Shown: positions 1 to 6,698, counted from the first letter of the stretch. The stretch: DNA of 64,000 nucleotides from Paraburkholderia nodosa DSM 21604 (GCF_000519185.1 NZ_JAFA01000020.1:98876-162875), one strand, 5' to 3'. Translations and numbers: made by a program. The notes: generated by a model not told the origin, from the letters alone.

Positions 1-471
1 GTCGAGCACGAACGTGATGCCGATGAACTCGGTAACGATCGTCAGTGCGTTCAGCAGAAACAGATCAATGATGCTGAACGCGCCCCAGAACCGCCCAAAG
101 CGCTCGAAAATCAGGCGCGCGTGCCCCACGCCGCTCACGGCGCCCAGTCGCAGCACCATTTCCTGATTCACGTAGAGTACCGGCACGAGCAGCAGGAGTG
201 TCCACAGCAGCGTGGTGCCGTAGTTCTGTCCGGCCTGCGTATACGTGGCAAATGCGCCTGCATCGTTGTCGCCCACCATCACGATGAGGCCCGGGCCGAG
301 AATGGCAAGGAGCGTACGCAGACGCGCCCACCAATGGGTACGGGGCGCGACGTCGTGGCGCGCGATGGTGCCCAACGCACCGGTTATATCGCCAAGATGT
401 GCTTCGTCGAGGACCGCGCTGCGCTCCAGCACGCCGCCGGCCGACGATGAGCTTTCCGTCTGGATTGACAT
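1..471 (-). CDS. NRAMP-related divalent metal transporter, copy A (partial, N-terminal 157 residues)
   Basis: Inner-membrane divalent cation importer of the SLC11/NRAMP superfamily; the reading frame is open to base 1, so the C-terminal two thirds lie outside the window. The translation starts MSIQTESSSS and closely matches the first 152 residues of copy B (1810-3471), with most changes in the first 45 residues. The TM1 unwound motif reads GDNDAGA where canonical NRAMP proteins have DPGN. It is the last gene of the copy A cassette, 131 bases after the 46-aa ORF. Substrate is not proven: the motif argues against a classical Mn/Fe importer and fits the NRAMP-related Mg2+ transporter (NRMT) branch. 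Confidence 0.85.
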   Translation of the reverse strand, partial: MSIQTESSSSAGGVLERSAVLDEAHLGDITGALGTIARHDVAPRTHWWARLRTLLAILGPGLIVMVGDNDAGAFATYTQAGQNYGTTLLWTLLLLVPVLYVNQEMVLRLGAVSGVGHARLIFERFGRFWGAFSIIDLFLLNALTIVTEFIGITFVLD

Positions 472-602
472 GCTGTTTCTCCCCGCTGTTTCGGGTTACC
501 GAAACGCAAATGCCCGCCTCCGGCGCACGCGAGCGAGCGAATCGCGACGCAAACGCATCGCCCGCTTCTGTCGAAGGCGAGTGCCTGCATTTACGAAACA
601 GG

Positions 603-743
603 CTACGAAATAAGCGCCTTCAAACGGTTCCAGAAGGCAGCTAGCCGGTGCGACTCCCCGAACTGCAGCGACAGCATCGCGTCGTACTGCGCGCGCGCCT
701 CGTCAATGTGTGGGAGTTTCGAAAGAAGCAGGCCGAATATCAT
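603..743 (-). CDS. Small protein of the transporter cassette, copy A (46 aa)
   Basis: A 46-residue ORF beginning MIFGLLLSKLPHIDEARAQY, preceded by GGAGAAACATC, a usable Shine-Dalgarno at good spacing. It aligns with the 49-aa ORF at 3585-3734 in copy B: both have M-x-F-x-L-L-x-S-x-L-P, an acidic EAR motif, a Tyr, an ML(S/A)L stretch and a basic C-terminus with a Trp and an L-K-x-L end. Conservation of the protein while the flanking DNA has diverged supports a translated gene. The short hydrophobic N-terminus (about 10 residues) is too short for a normal membrane span, so it may be an amphipathic membrane-surface helix. I recognise no family. A role in modulating the adjacent transporter is inference. 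Confidence 0.6.
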   Translation of the reverse strand: MIFGLLLSKLPHIDEARAQYDAMLSLQFGESHRLAAFWNRLKALIS

Positions 744-841
744 GATGTTTCTCCGTGCGTCTGGCGTTGACGCATCCGTGCGGATAGCTGACAGACACGA
801 AGAAGGCGCGCCTCATGGGCGCCGTAACCGTCTGCTAACCG

Positions 842-898
842 CTATCTCCAGGGGTGGATGAGGCGGCGGCATAAGGAACAACTGTCACTTGCTGGCAT
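842..898 (-). CDS. Second leader ORF of the transporter cassette, copy A (18 aa)
   Basis: An 18-codon ORF encoding MPASDSCSLCRRLIHPWR, preceded by the strong purine-rich ribosome site GAGGAGGAGT. It occupies the same place as the 23-aa ORF at 3844-3915 in copy B (between the first leader ORF and the small protein gene) and shares the MP start, a Cys-Ser and an Arg-Arg pair. It is too short for family assignment. Its end (RRLIHPWR) is loosely like the end of the enterobacterial Mg2+ sensor peptide MgtL, but it lacks the alternating Pro-acidic start that copy B has. A leader-peptide role is inference. Confidence 0.45.
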   Translation of the reverse strand: MPASDSCSLCRRLIHPWR

Positions 899-1062
899 TG
901 AGACTCCTCCTCGTTGCCGGGCACGCCCGGCGCTATGTGCCTGCCTGCGTGTGCGCCCGCGTGGGAATATGACATTCCCGCGCGGACGAGCGCATGCTGC
1001 GAGCGCAATACTCGCAACATGTTGCCAGGCGAAACGCACGCAAACGCGGCACCTGCATGGCG

Positions 1063-1209
1063 CTAATAATCAGGGTGCACGGGAGGGATTACCAGGACGC
1101 GCACCGCCTGCCAGACGGCAGGACGGTGGCCAAAAAGCGGGCGCAGACGTCCTGCGGACTCAGGCAGGAAGACCGTTCGAAGATCGACAACTACTGGTGT
1201 CCAAGGCAT
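1063..1209 (-). CDS. First leader ORF of the transporter cassette, copy A (48 aa)
   Basis: ORF starting MPWTPVVVDLRTVFLPE, about 25-30 bases after the predicted transcription start. AAAGGGG lies only three bases before the ATG, a close but possible ribosome site. Against the copy B ORF at 4135-4257 the first 17 codons keep MPWT, a Val run, DLR and VFLP. Among the identical residues several codons differ only at the third base (Val, Asp, Phe), the pattern expected if the peptide is selected. After about residue 20 the two peptides differ. The 3' half contains the hairpin at 1102-1128, so ribosomes crossing the ORF would melt it. Alternative: the conservation reflects RNA structure (GGGGC/GCC can pair), with no peptide made. 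Confidence 0.5.
   Translation of the reverse strand: MPWTPVVVDLRTVFLPESAGRLRPLFGHRPAVWQAVRVLVIPPVHPDY
1102..1128 (-). promoter_or_regulatory. Leader RNA hairpin inside first leader ORF, copy A
   Basis: Inverted repeat CACCG CCTGCC AGAC GGCAGG A CGGTG (plus-strand reading): 11 paired bases, a 4-base loop and one bulge. An equivalent hairpin with different bases in both arms occupies the same place in copy B (4150-4172). No T-run follows, so it is not a simple intrinsic terminator; a pause or translation-dependent structure is possible. Confidence 0.55.
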
Positions 1210-1234
1210 CAGCCCCTTTAGTGAAGACTTTTAT

Positions 1235-1263
1235 AGTCTAGATTCGTGGATGCAGGTCGTCAA
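1235..1263 (-). promoter_or_regulatory. Promoter of transporter cassette, copy A
   Basis: On the minus strand: TTGACG (-35, 1258-1263), a 17-base spacer, then TAGACT (-10, 1235-1240), sigma-70 type. Transcription would begin around 1225-1230, just before the conserved AAAGGGGC leader start. Copy B has the equivalent promoter at the same distance from its leader ORF. Confidence 0.6.
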
Positions 1264-1427
1264 CGTGATTCGTTCAGCACCACGAACCTGATTCCGCAAA
1301 CTCTTTGTGCGGTGCACATCACCGAAAACGGCGGCCAGAAGTTTGCGAGCCGTTCGGCTAAAGGCTGATCGCTCGTTCGTCGTGGCCTCATTTCCCGTCA
1401 CTTCACTCCGCCACGGGTTCAGCTTCC

Positions 1428-1709
1428 CTAGCGGACCAGCTGATGCTGGACACGCCCTTCTCCATTGTCGCGCATGATGACGCCGCCGCCGAGAAACCCC
1501 ACACCGGACACCACATACGCTGCGATCCGCGTCACACCAGATGCCCCGTTTCCGGCCAGCATCCCGAGCGTAACGAAAAGGCATGCACCGCTTGTCACCA
1601 GCGTAATGGTTCGCAGACCGGCCGTGCGCTGGCGCATTTGCCGCTCCAGACCGATGGCTATACCACACGCAAAAGCGGCGAAGAGGCGCCAGATGAATTC
1701 TGCAATCAT
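1428..1709 (-). pseudogene. Truncated MgtC/SapB-family gene
   Basis: Begins at ATG 1709 after the ribosome site AGGAGT. The protein MIAEFIWRLFAAFACGIAIG... is the recognisable N-terminus of an MgtC/SapB inner-membrane protein, with the family motifs GLERQ, RTxTLVTxGA and GVGFLGGGVIMRDNG. It stops at 93 residues just after the last motif; family members usually run 150-230 residues with a further membrane span and a cytoplasmic domain. The final residues (EGRVQHQLVR) do not look like MgtC. It lies 101 bases after transporter copy B and directly before the copy A promoter, so it was probably cut off at the duplication junction. MgtC proteins are known for growth at low Mg2+, which bears on the likely role of the cassette. 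Confidence 0.7.
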
Positions 1710-1809
1710 GTCGTGGACTCCTGATGGAGCAGCCCGGAGCCCGCCCTTAAGCGAAAATGCGCAGCGCGCCTTCGTAAAATCGGGCAGGCACACGCCTGCC
1801 CGATCCGCC

Positions 1810-3471
1810 TTAGTGAATCGCCATCTGCACGACCTTCACGATGACGAGACCCACTGCGACGACGAGGTAGGTGCGCAGCACGCCCATCCACACGCGTGTC
1901 GACAACGTCAGGTGCTGCGGCGCCGGCAGGTCTTCGAGCGGTGGCATGCGCCACGTGTTGCGCAACTCCTTGAGGGCCGGCTTGTTGAGCGGCAACGCAC
2001 CATGGGTGACAGCCGCGCCGCGCGCCTTGCGCGAGAGTTCCACCGCGGCGTACACGGCCACGGCAAGCCCGCATCCGCCCACGAGAATCTTGACGATCGC
2101 CGCGCCGCTGATGTCCGGAAACACGGTGGCCGCCGTCAGGATGATCGACAGCACGACGAGCACGGCAATCACTGCACCCGTGAACACGTTCAGCTTCTTC
2201 GAATTCACCCACGGGCCAAGCACCGCCTTGTCATTGCACAACAGCAGCAGGAACACGGTTGCGCTCGGCAACAGCACGCCAGCGAGCGTCTGCACGGCCT
2301 CGGTCAGGAGGCCAAGGGGGCTGCCCGGCATCAGCACGAGGGCGGCAGCGAGCGCGATGATGCCGAAGTAGACGAGATAGAAGCCCTTCGCGTCGAGCAC
2401 GCTGCGGTGCAGCGAGTGCTTGACCTTGAAGACGTCGCCAACCGCGTACGCCGTCGAGAGCGAAACAGCGGCGGCGCCGATGATCGACGCGTCGAGCAGC
2501 GCGACGGCGAAGATCGTGGCCGACGTCTGGCCGACGTATTTGTGCAGACCCGCAATCACGCCACCCGCGTCGGTGAAGTTGCCGAACTCGGGCCTGCCGT
2601 CAAAGAGCGCGGCCGTGAAGGCCATCATCGCCACAGCGCCGACGATCACGAACGCGATGCCGATCCAGAGGTCCGCCTTTTCGTACTTCATGAAGCGCGG
2701 CGTGATGCGCTTGTCAATCACATAGCTCTGCTGGAAGAACAGCTGCCACGGCGCGACGGTCGTGCCGACAATGCCGATCACGAGCAGCATCACGTCGGAG
2801 AGCTTCGAATTCGCCGGCCAGGTCGGCACGAGGAAATCACGCGCGATGACGCCCACAGGCGGGTGGATCGAGACGAGCACCGGAATCAGCAGCAGACTCA
2901 ACAGGCAGAGCACGATCGCGAAGCGTTCGAAGCGCCGGAAGTCGCCCGTACTGACCGCCGCCATGGTGAGAACCGCGGCGATGCAGACACCGAGCACCTT
3001 CGAGACGCCGAGAAAGTCGAGTGCGAACGTAATGCCGATGAACTCGGTGACGATCGTGAGCGCATTGAGCAGGAAAAGATCGACGACGCTGAAGGCGCCC
3101 CAGAACTTGCCGAAGCGCTCGAAGATGAGACGAGCGTGACCGACGCCGGTCACGGCGCCCAGGCGCAGGACCATTTCCTGGTTCACGTAGAGAACCGGGA
3201 TCAGCAGCGCGAGCGTCCAGAGCAACGACGTGCCGTAGTTCTGCCCGGCCTGCGTATAGGTGCCGAACGCGCCGGCGTCGTTATCGCCAACCATGACGAT
3301 GAGGCCGGGGCCGAGGATGGCGAGCAGCGTGCGCAGGCGCGCCATCCAGTTGCTGCGCGGGGCGGTATCGTGGTGCGCGATCGTGCCGAGGGCGCCTCTG
3401 ATATCGCCCACGTGCGCGTCGTCGAGCACGGCACTGCGGCGCTGCGCGATATTTGCGGGAGTGGTGGACAT
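1810..3471 (-). CDS. NRAMP-related divalent metal transporter, copy B
   Basis: Complete 553-residue polytopic inner-membrane protein of the SLC11/NRAMP superfamily, longer than typical MntH (about 410-440). A cytoplasmic N-terminus of about 48 residues leads into TM1, whose unwound metal-site segment reads GDNDAGA (residues 62-68) rather than DPGN. TM6 reads VAPWQ (239-243) where MntH has MPHN, so the Met ligand that favours Mn/Fe is replaced by Ala (240). These departures are those of the NRAMP-related Mg2+ transporters (NRMT). Together with the mgtC fragment 101 bases downstream and an MgtL-like leader peptide upstream, I infer Mg2+ uptake. Start at 3471 matches copy A. The C-terminal part includes a further span and a soluble tail. 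Confidence 0.9.
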   Translation of the reverse strand: MSTTPANIAQRRSAVLDDAHVGDIRGALGTIAHHDTAPRSNWMARLRTLLAILGPGLIVMVGDNDAGAFGTYTQAGQNYGTSLLWTLALLIPVLYVNQEMVLRLGAVTGVGHARLIFERFGKFWGAFSVVDLFLLNALTIVTEFIGITFALDFLGVSKVLGVCIAAVLTMAAVSTGDFRRFERFAIVLCLLSLLLIPVLVSIHPPVGVIARDFLVPTWPANSKLSDVMLLVIGIVGTTVAPWQLFFQQSYVIDKRITPRFMKYEKADLWIGIAFVIVGAVAMMAFTAALFDGRPEFGNFTDAGGVIAGLHKYVGQTSATIFAVALLDASIIGAAAVSLSTAYAVGDVFKVKHSLHRSVLDAKGFYLVYFGIIALAAALVLMPGSPLGLLTEAVQTLAGVLLPSATVFLLLLCNDKAVLGPWVNSKKLNVFTGAVIAVLVVLSIILTAATVFPDISGAAIVKILVGGCGLAVAVYAAVELSRKARGAAVTHGALPLNKPALKELRNTWRMPPLEDLPAPQHLTLSTRVWMGVLRTYLVVAVGLVIVKVVQMAIH

Positions 3472-3584
3472 TTTTTACTTATTCCTTAGCAGTGCTTTTT
3501 TAAATCGATGATAGAGGCGTGGCACTGCCCTGCCGCCTGCCGGTGTTGAAGCAGTGGGCAGACAGTCGGCCACGCCGGGCCGTG

Positions 3585-3734
3585 TCAGCGCGCGAGTTTT
3601 TTAAGCGCCGTCCAGATGGCGGCGGCCACGCGGGCTGACGCATGCGAACGGGAGTCGAGCGCAAGCATGTCGTTGTAGTGCGTGCGAGCTTCTTCGACGC
3701 GCGGGAGTTGCGAAACGAGGAGTGCGAAGTGCAT
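3585..3734 (-). CDS. Small protein of the transporter cassette, copy B (49 aa)
   Basis: A 49-residue ORF beginning MHFALLVSQLPRVEEARTHY, with a strong ribosome site GGAGGAAT seven bases before the ATG. It aligns along its length with the 46-aa ORF at 603-743, the equivalent gene of copy A. It lies 113 bases before transporter copy B and is probably co-transcribed. The N-terminal ten residues are hydrophobic, the middle acidic and the end basic (ALKKLAR). No family is recognised. By analogy with small proteins that tune Mg2+ transporters (MgtS, MgtR) it could act on the transporter, but it lacks a full membrane span and this is inference. Confidence 0.65.
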   Translation of the reverse strand: MHFALLVSQLPRVEEARTHYNDMLALDSRSHASARVAAAIWTALKKLAR

Positions 3735-3843
3735 GGTGATTCCTCCAATAGCTTGAAACGTGGCGCCTTCGACCGGGCCTTCGTTTCAGTTCACACGGAC
3801 CGAAGTGCTCGGGCGTGTGGGAGGAACGTGTGCGGCCAGGATG

Positions 3844-3915
3844 TCAGGCGGAGAGCGCGGCGTTCAGCGAGAACGCGCGGCGAGTCATACAGGAACAAGG
3901 CTCAGGGTCGGGCAT
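3844..3915 (-). CDS. Second leader ORF of the transporter cassette, copy B, with Pro/acidic start (23 aa)
   Basis: Encodes MPDPEPCSCMTRRAFSLNAA plus LSA, after the ribosome site GAGGAG. The alternating Pro-Asp-Pro-Glu-Pro start is notable: in enterobacterial MgtL (start MEPDPTP) such nascent sequences destabilise the ribosome at low Mg2+ and switch on the downstream Mg2+ transporter gene. The following stretch on the minus strand (about 3843-3790) is C-rich and G-poor, as expected of a Rho-loading region, which is how MgtL works. The equivalent ORF in copy A (842-898) is in the same place but lacks PDPEP. Function is inferred from position and composition; no expression evidence exists. Confidence 0.5.
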   Translation of the reverse strand: MPDPEPCSCMTRRAFSLNAALSA

Positions 3916-4134
3916 CGTGAGCTCCTCTATCGGTTGTGTCCGATTCAAGCTTTACGGACGTGTTTAACCGCACGGTGGATCCGGCACGGCGTTGCGTGCG
4001 CGAAAACAGCGTGAACAAGCGGCGCCACGAGCCAATGGCTCGGCGCGCCGAATCGTCTGGACGAATGCGCGTTACAACGCACGCGTCAAAGACGGCGGCC
4101 AATCGAATGGATGCGCGGGAAGAAACTGCGGAAG

Positions 4135-4257
4135 CTACTGCGGCGCGCACCGTCTGCCTGCTGGCAGGACGGCGGCTAGGGAAGAATCCAGGCGGGCGTC
4201 GTGCCGGTCAGGCAGAAAAACTTTTCGAAGGTCGACTACTGCAACTGTCCAAGGCAT
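4135..4257 (-). CDS. First leader ORF of the transporter cassette, copy B (40 aa)
   Basis: Encodes MPWTVAVVDLRKVFLPDRHD and 20 more residues. AAAGGGG lies just before the start, as in copy A. It shares MPWT, DLR and VFLP with the copy A ORF (1063-1209), with synonymous third-base changes at conserved Val, Asp and Phe codons. The hairpin at 4150-4172 lies in its last third, so translation of this ORF should decide whether the hairpin forms. No known leader peptide family is recognised. It may instead be an RNA element whose pairing bases happen to stay open. Confidence 0.5.
   Translation of the reverse strand: MPWTVAVVDLRKVFLPDRHDARLDSSLAAVLPAGRRCAPQ
4150..4172 (-). promoter_or_regulatory. 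Leader RNA hairpin inside first leader ORF, copy B
   Basis: Inverted repeat CCGTC TGCC TGCT GGCA G GACGG: nine paired bases around a 4-base loop. It lies where copy A has its hairpin (1102-1128), and arm sequences differ between the copies while pairing is kept. Confidence 0.55.
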
Positions 4258-4282
4258 ATGCCCCTTTCGTGGAAACAGGCGA

Positions 4283-4312
4283 ATTCTAGTGACGGTGCTC
4301 GCGCAGAGTCAA
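4283..4312 (-). promoter_or_regulatory. Promoter of transporter cassette, copy B
   Basis: On the minus strand: TTGACT (-35, 4307-4312), an 18-base spacer and TAGAAT (-10, 4283-4288), a good sigma-70 match. Predicted start near 4275, leaving a short untranslated leader before AAAGGGGC and the first leader ORF. It corresponds to the copy A promoter at 1235-1263. Confidence 0.65.
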
Positions 4313-4757
4313 CGATTTTCTTGAAGATTTTTCTTTCGATTCTGTTACTTGCAGTGGATGCAAATCATTTTCCTCACGTCTTCGTATTGCATCTGCGCAG
4401 CGACTACTGCTGCGGTTGCAGTTGGCATACGAGCAACGCACGGAGCGGCGCACGCATCGGCAACGAGGCCGTCGCCGGACTGGACGCCCGCGCAGTGCGC
4501 TGGAATGCTTTGGCTCGGCATGGTCAGTGCGCTCGATGCTGCATGCGGGCCGGTCGCGACGTTCTGATGGCGTGATGCTCTGCGGTGTCCGGGCCTGCCA
4601 ACCATTTAGCGAACAGGCCCGGATATAGGGTCACTCGATCAACGCGTTCGCTCCAAAATAGAGCAGTTGTCCGATTCGCTTCCCCCTCCCTGCCAAGCAG
4701 CGGTCTGGCCTTGGCGTCGAACCGACAACGTTCCCTGGCAACGCTTTCTACATCGAC
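4313..4757. other. Intergenic region without a supported gene
   Basis: Open frames exist on both strands (for example 4345-4605 minus and 4349-4567 plus), but neither has a convincing ribosome site or recognisable protein. The stretch near 4310-4345 is AT-rich and may hold control sites for the divergent cassette. Confidence 0.4.
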
Positions 4758-4812
4758 GTATACCCCCGTACCCTATCCAGGGTAATATAGCCCCCTACCG
4801 TATTAAGGGGGG
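4758..4812 (+). promoter_or_regulatory. Promoter/operator of dmeRF with C- and G-tracts
   Basis: Contains GTATACCCCCGTACCC, then ATATAGCCCCCTACC, then TATTAAGGGGGGCC, directly before dmeR. G/C-tracts flanked by AT-rich inverted sequence are the known operator type of RcnR/DmeR repressors. TAATAT at 4783-4788 is a possible -10. Autoregulation by DmeR with metal-released repression is the expected mode. Confidence 0.65.
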
Positions 4813-4818
4813 CCAGCC

Positions 4819-5091
4819 GTGAGCCATACGATTCGCGAAAAACAGAAGCTACTCAACCGGGTTCGCCGCATCAAGGGACAGGTTGAAGCCATCGAGCGCG
4901 CACTTGAAGAAGAGCGCGGCTGCATGGACGTGCTACAGCTCATCACCAGTAGCCGCGGCGCGATGAACGGGTTGCTTGCCGTGGTTCTCGAAGACCACAT
5001 CCGAACGCATCTTGTCGACGCGGAGCCGGACGACGAGCACGGCAGCGGCACCGAGCAGCTGATTGAGGTAGTGCACAGCTACTTCAAGTAA
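4819..5091 (+). CDS. dmeR: DmeR-like Co/Ni-sensing repressor (CsoR/RcnR family)
   Basis: A 90-residue all-helical DUF156 (CsoR/RcnR/FrmR) metal-responsive repressor. The W-X-Y-Z metal fingerprint reads His3, Cys35, His60, His64, the RcnR-type set known for Ni(II)/Co(II), and not the CsoR (Cys-His-Cys) or FrmR (Glu64) set. The basic N-terminal helix (KLLNRVRRIKGQVEAIERAL) is the DNA-binding face. It is followed after nine bases by the CDF exporter gene, the order of known dmeRF operons, and preceded by C/G-tract operator sequence. It should repress the pair until Co or Ni binds. Confidence 0.9.
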   Translation: MSHTIREKQKLLNRVRRIKGQVEAIERALEEERGCMDVLQLITSSRGAMNGLLAVVLEDHIRTHLVDAEPDDEHGSGTEQLIEVVHSYFK

Positions 5092-5100
5092 GAGGGAACC

Positions 5101-6390
5101 ATGAGCAACTTCGAAAATTCCGCTTTTGGAGCGGGGCATGACCACATTTTCCTGGGTGCGGCCCACGAAGACAACGAGCGCAGGACCTGGATGGTGATCG
5201 CGCTATGCAGCGCGATGATGGTGGCTGAAATTGTCGGCGGCAGTCTTTTTGGCTCGCTGGCGCTCGTCGCCGACGGTCTTCATATGTCGACACACGCCGG
5301 GGCGATGCTCATCGCCGCTTTGGCGTACACCTACGCGCGCAGGCACGCGGCCGACAACCGCTTCGTATTCGGTACGGGCAAGCTGGGCGATCTCGCGGGC
5401 TTTACCAGCGCCATCGTGCTCGCCATGATCGCGCTGCTGATCGGATACGAAGCCGTCTCGCGCTTTCTCTCACCCGTACCCATCCATTTCGGCCAGGCGA
5501 TTCCCATCGCGATACTGGGTCTGCTGGTCAATCTCGCGAGCGTCTGGCTGCTGAGTGGCAACCACCACGGCCACAGTCATGGGCATAGCCATGGTCATGG
5601 TCACGGCCATGAAGACGAACACGGTCACGAGGGCGAGGTGCATCGCATCTTCGGCAGCGCTGGCGTATTTGCCTTGTCGGTCTTCGAAGACGATGTACCG
5701 CCCGTTTTCCGCATTACGCCCGAAACGGCTTCTTCGAGGCTGCCTGCCGACTCTGTTTCGGTCACGACGGTTCGCGCCGACGGCACGCACCAGACCTTCG
5801 CGTTTGCCGATCGCGGTGACTACCTGGAGTCGAAGGACGACATTCCCGAGCCACATGCATTCTGGGCCACCGTTAGTTTGCCCGATGGCGAACACTCAAT
5901 TGAATTCGAGGAACACGATCATAGTCACGGCGACGCGCATGCTGCGGCGAATCGCGATCACAACATCCGCTCGGCGTACATCCATGTGATTGCGGACGCC
6001 GCGGTTTCCGTGCTGGCGATCATCGGCCTCCTGCTGGCCCGTGCGTTCGGCTGGGTCTGGATGGACCCGCTCGCAGGCGTAATCGGCGCCCTGGTCATTG
6101 CAAACTGGTCGTGGGGCCTGATGCGCGATACGGGAGGCATTCTGCTCGACATGAATCTGGATAAGCGCATGGCCGAAAACGTTCGTCACGTCATTGAAGA
6201 CAACGGTGACGCCGTGCTTGACCTCCATGTCTGGCGCGTCGGTCCCGGGCACATGAGCGCAGTAGTGTCGGTCGTCACCAGTGAAGCACAACGCAGCCCG
6301 AGCTTCTATCACGCGGCCCTCAAACGCTTTAAGGGGCTGTCACACGTGACGGTAGAAGTGAACCCGCCGCGTGCCGCCGCCTCAGCCTGA
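5101..6390 (+). CDS. dmeF: DmeF-like CDF cobalt/nickel efflux transporter
   Basis: A 429-residue cation diffusion facilitator that exports divalent metal in exchange for protons at the inner membrane. TM2 carries ADGLHMSTH (about residues 57-65) and TM5 HVIAD, the HxxxD metal site. A strongly His-rich cytoplasmic loop lies at about 155-182 and a second at about 277-285. Between these loops sits a soluble segment of about 95 residues (FRITPE...PDGEHSIEF) that looks beta-rich and is absent from plain CDF proteins; it accounts for the length (typical CDF about 300). The C-terminal cytoplasmic domain is present (DLHVWRVGPGH). It follows dmeR at nine bases, so it is one operon with Co/Ni as likely substrates. 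Confidence 0.9.
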   Translation: MSNFENSAFGAGHDHIFLGAAHEDNERRTWMVIALCSAMMVAEIVGGSLFGSLALVADGLHMSTHAGAMLIAALAYTYARRHAADNRFVFGTGKLGDLAGFTSAIVLAMIALLIGYEAVSRFLSPVPIHFGQAIPIAILGLLVNLASVWLLSGNHHGHSHGHSHGHGHGHEDEHGHEGEVHRIFGSAGVFALSVFEDDVPPVFRITPETASSRLPADSVSVTTVRADGTHQTFAFADRGDYLESKDDIPEPHAFWATVSLPDGEHSIEFEEHDHSHGDAHAAANRDHNIRSAYIHVIADAAVSVLAIIGLLLARAFGWVWMDPLAGVIGALVIANWSWGLMRDTGGILLDMNLDKRMAENVRHVIEDNGDAVLDLHVWRVGPGHMSAVVSVVTSEAQRSPSFYHAALKRFKGLSHVTVEVNPPRAAASA

Positions 6391-6698
6391 ACATGTCGCG
6401 CCAAACGCAGTAAGCGCAGGCCGCGACGCGGCACGTTCGCGTGCTTGGAGCGGACAGGACAAATCAGGCAGTAGCCGGCCAGGAAGGGCCGTTCGACGCC
6501 GGTGGCTAGATCGTCGACAATGCGGCTCGGACGGACATCCTGACGACCACGGCAATCCGAAAATAGCCTCCAGTCGATTTCTCAAGTTTCAGGCGATGTT
6601 GCCGTAGAGCCGGTGTGAACGCTCTATGTTCGGTACGGACGGGGTGTCCAACGTATCCGGGGAAAGCTGCAATTTTAGAAGCGAAGGGCCTCACGATC

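Larger units (their letters stand above)
1..4312 (-). repeat. Tandem duplication of an NRAMP-related transporter cassette
   Basis: Two diverged copies of one gene block lie head to tail on the minus strand. Copy B runs from its promoter at 4312 down to the transporter end at 1810 (plus the mgtC fragment to 1428). Copy A runs from its promoter at 1263 and leaves the window at 1. Both hold the same parts in the same order: promoter, leader ORF starting MPWT, hairpin inside that ORF, second tiny ORF starting MP, a 46-49 aa ORF, then the transporter. The transporter parts are near identical in protein, while the leader DNA has diverged, so the duplication is not recent. Because each copy serves as a comparison for the other, the small ORFs and hairpins gain support they would not have alone. 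Confidence 0.85.

Noticed and set aside
1063..1225. A yybP-ykoY (Mn2+) riboswitch in the transporter leader
   Set aside because: The leader has AAAGGGG, but I could not find the rest of that riboswitch's conserved core; Mg2+ M-box and NiCo cores are also absent. A covariance-model scan would settle it.
1465..3489. 674-codon open frame on the plus strand
   Set aside because: It is the antisense shadow of transporter copy B; composition is His/Arg/Glu-rich with no fold, caused by high GC3.
4345..4605. Minus-strand 86-codon frame with Cys/His/Met content
   Set aside because: No ribosome site or family, and the opposite strand is equally open.
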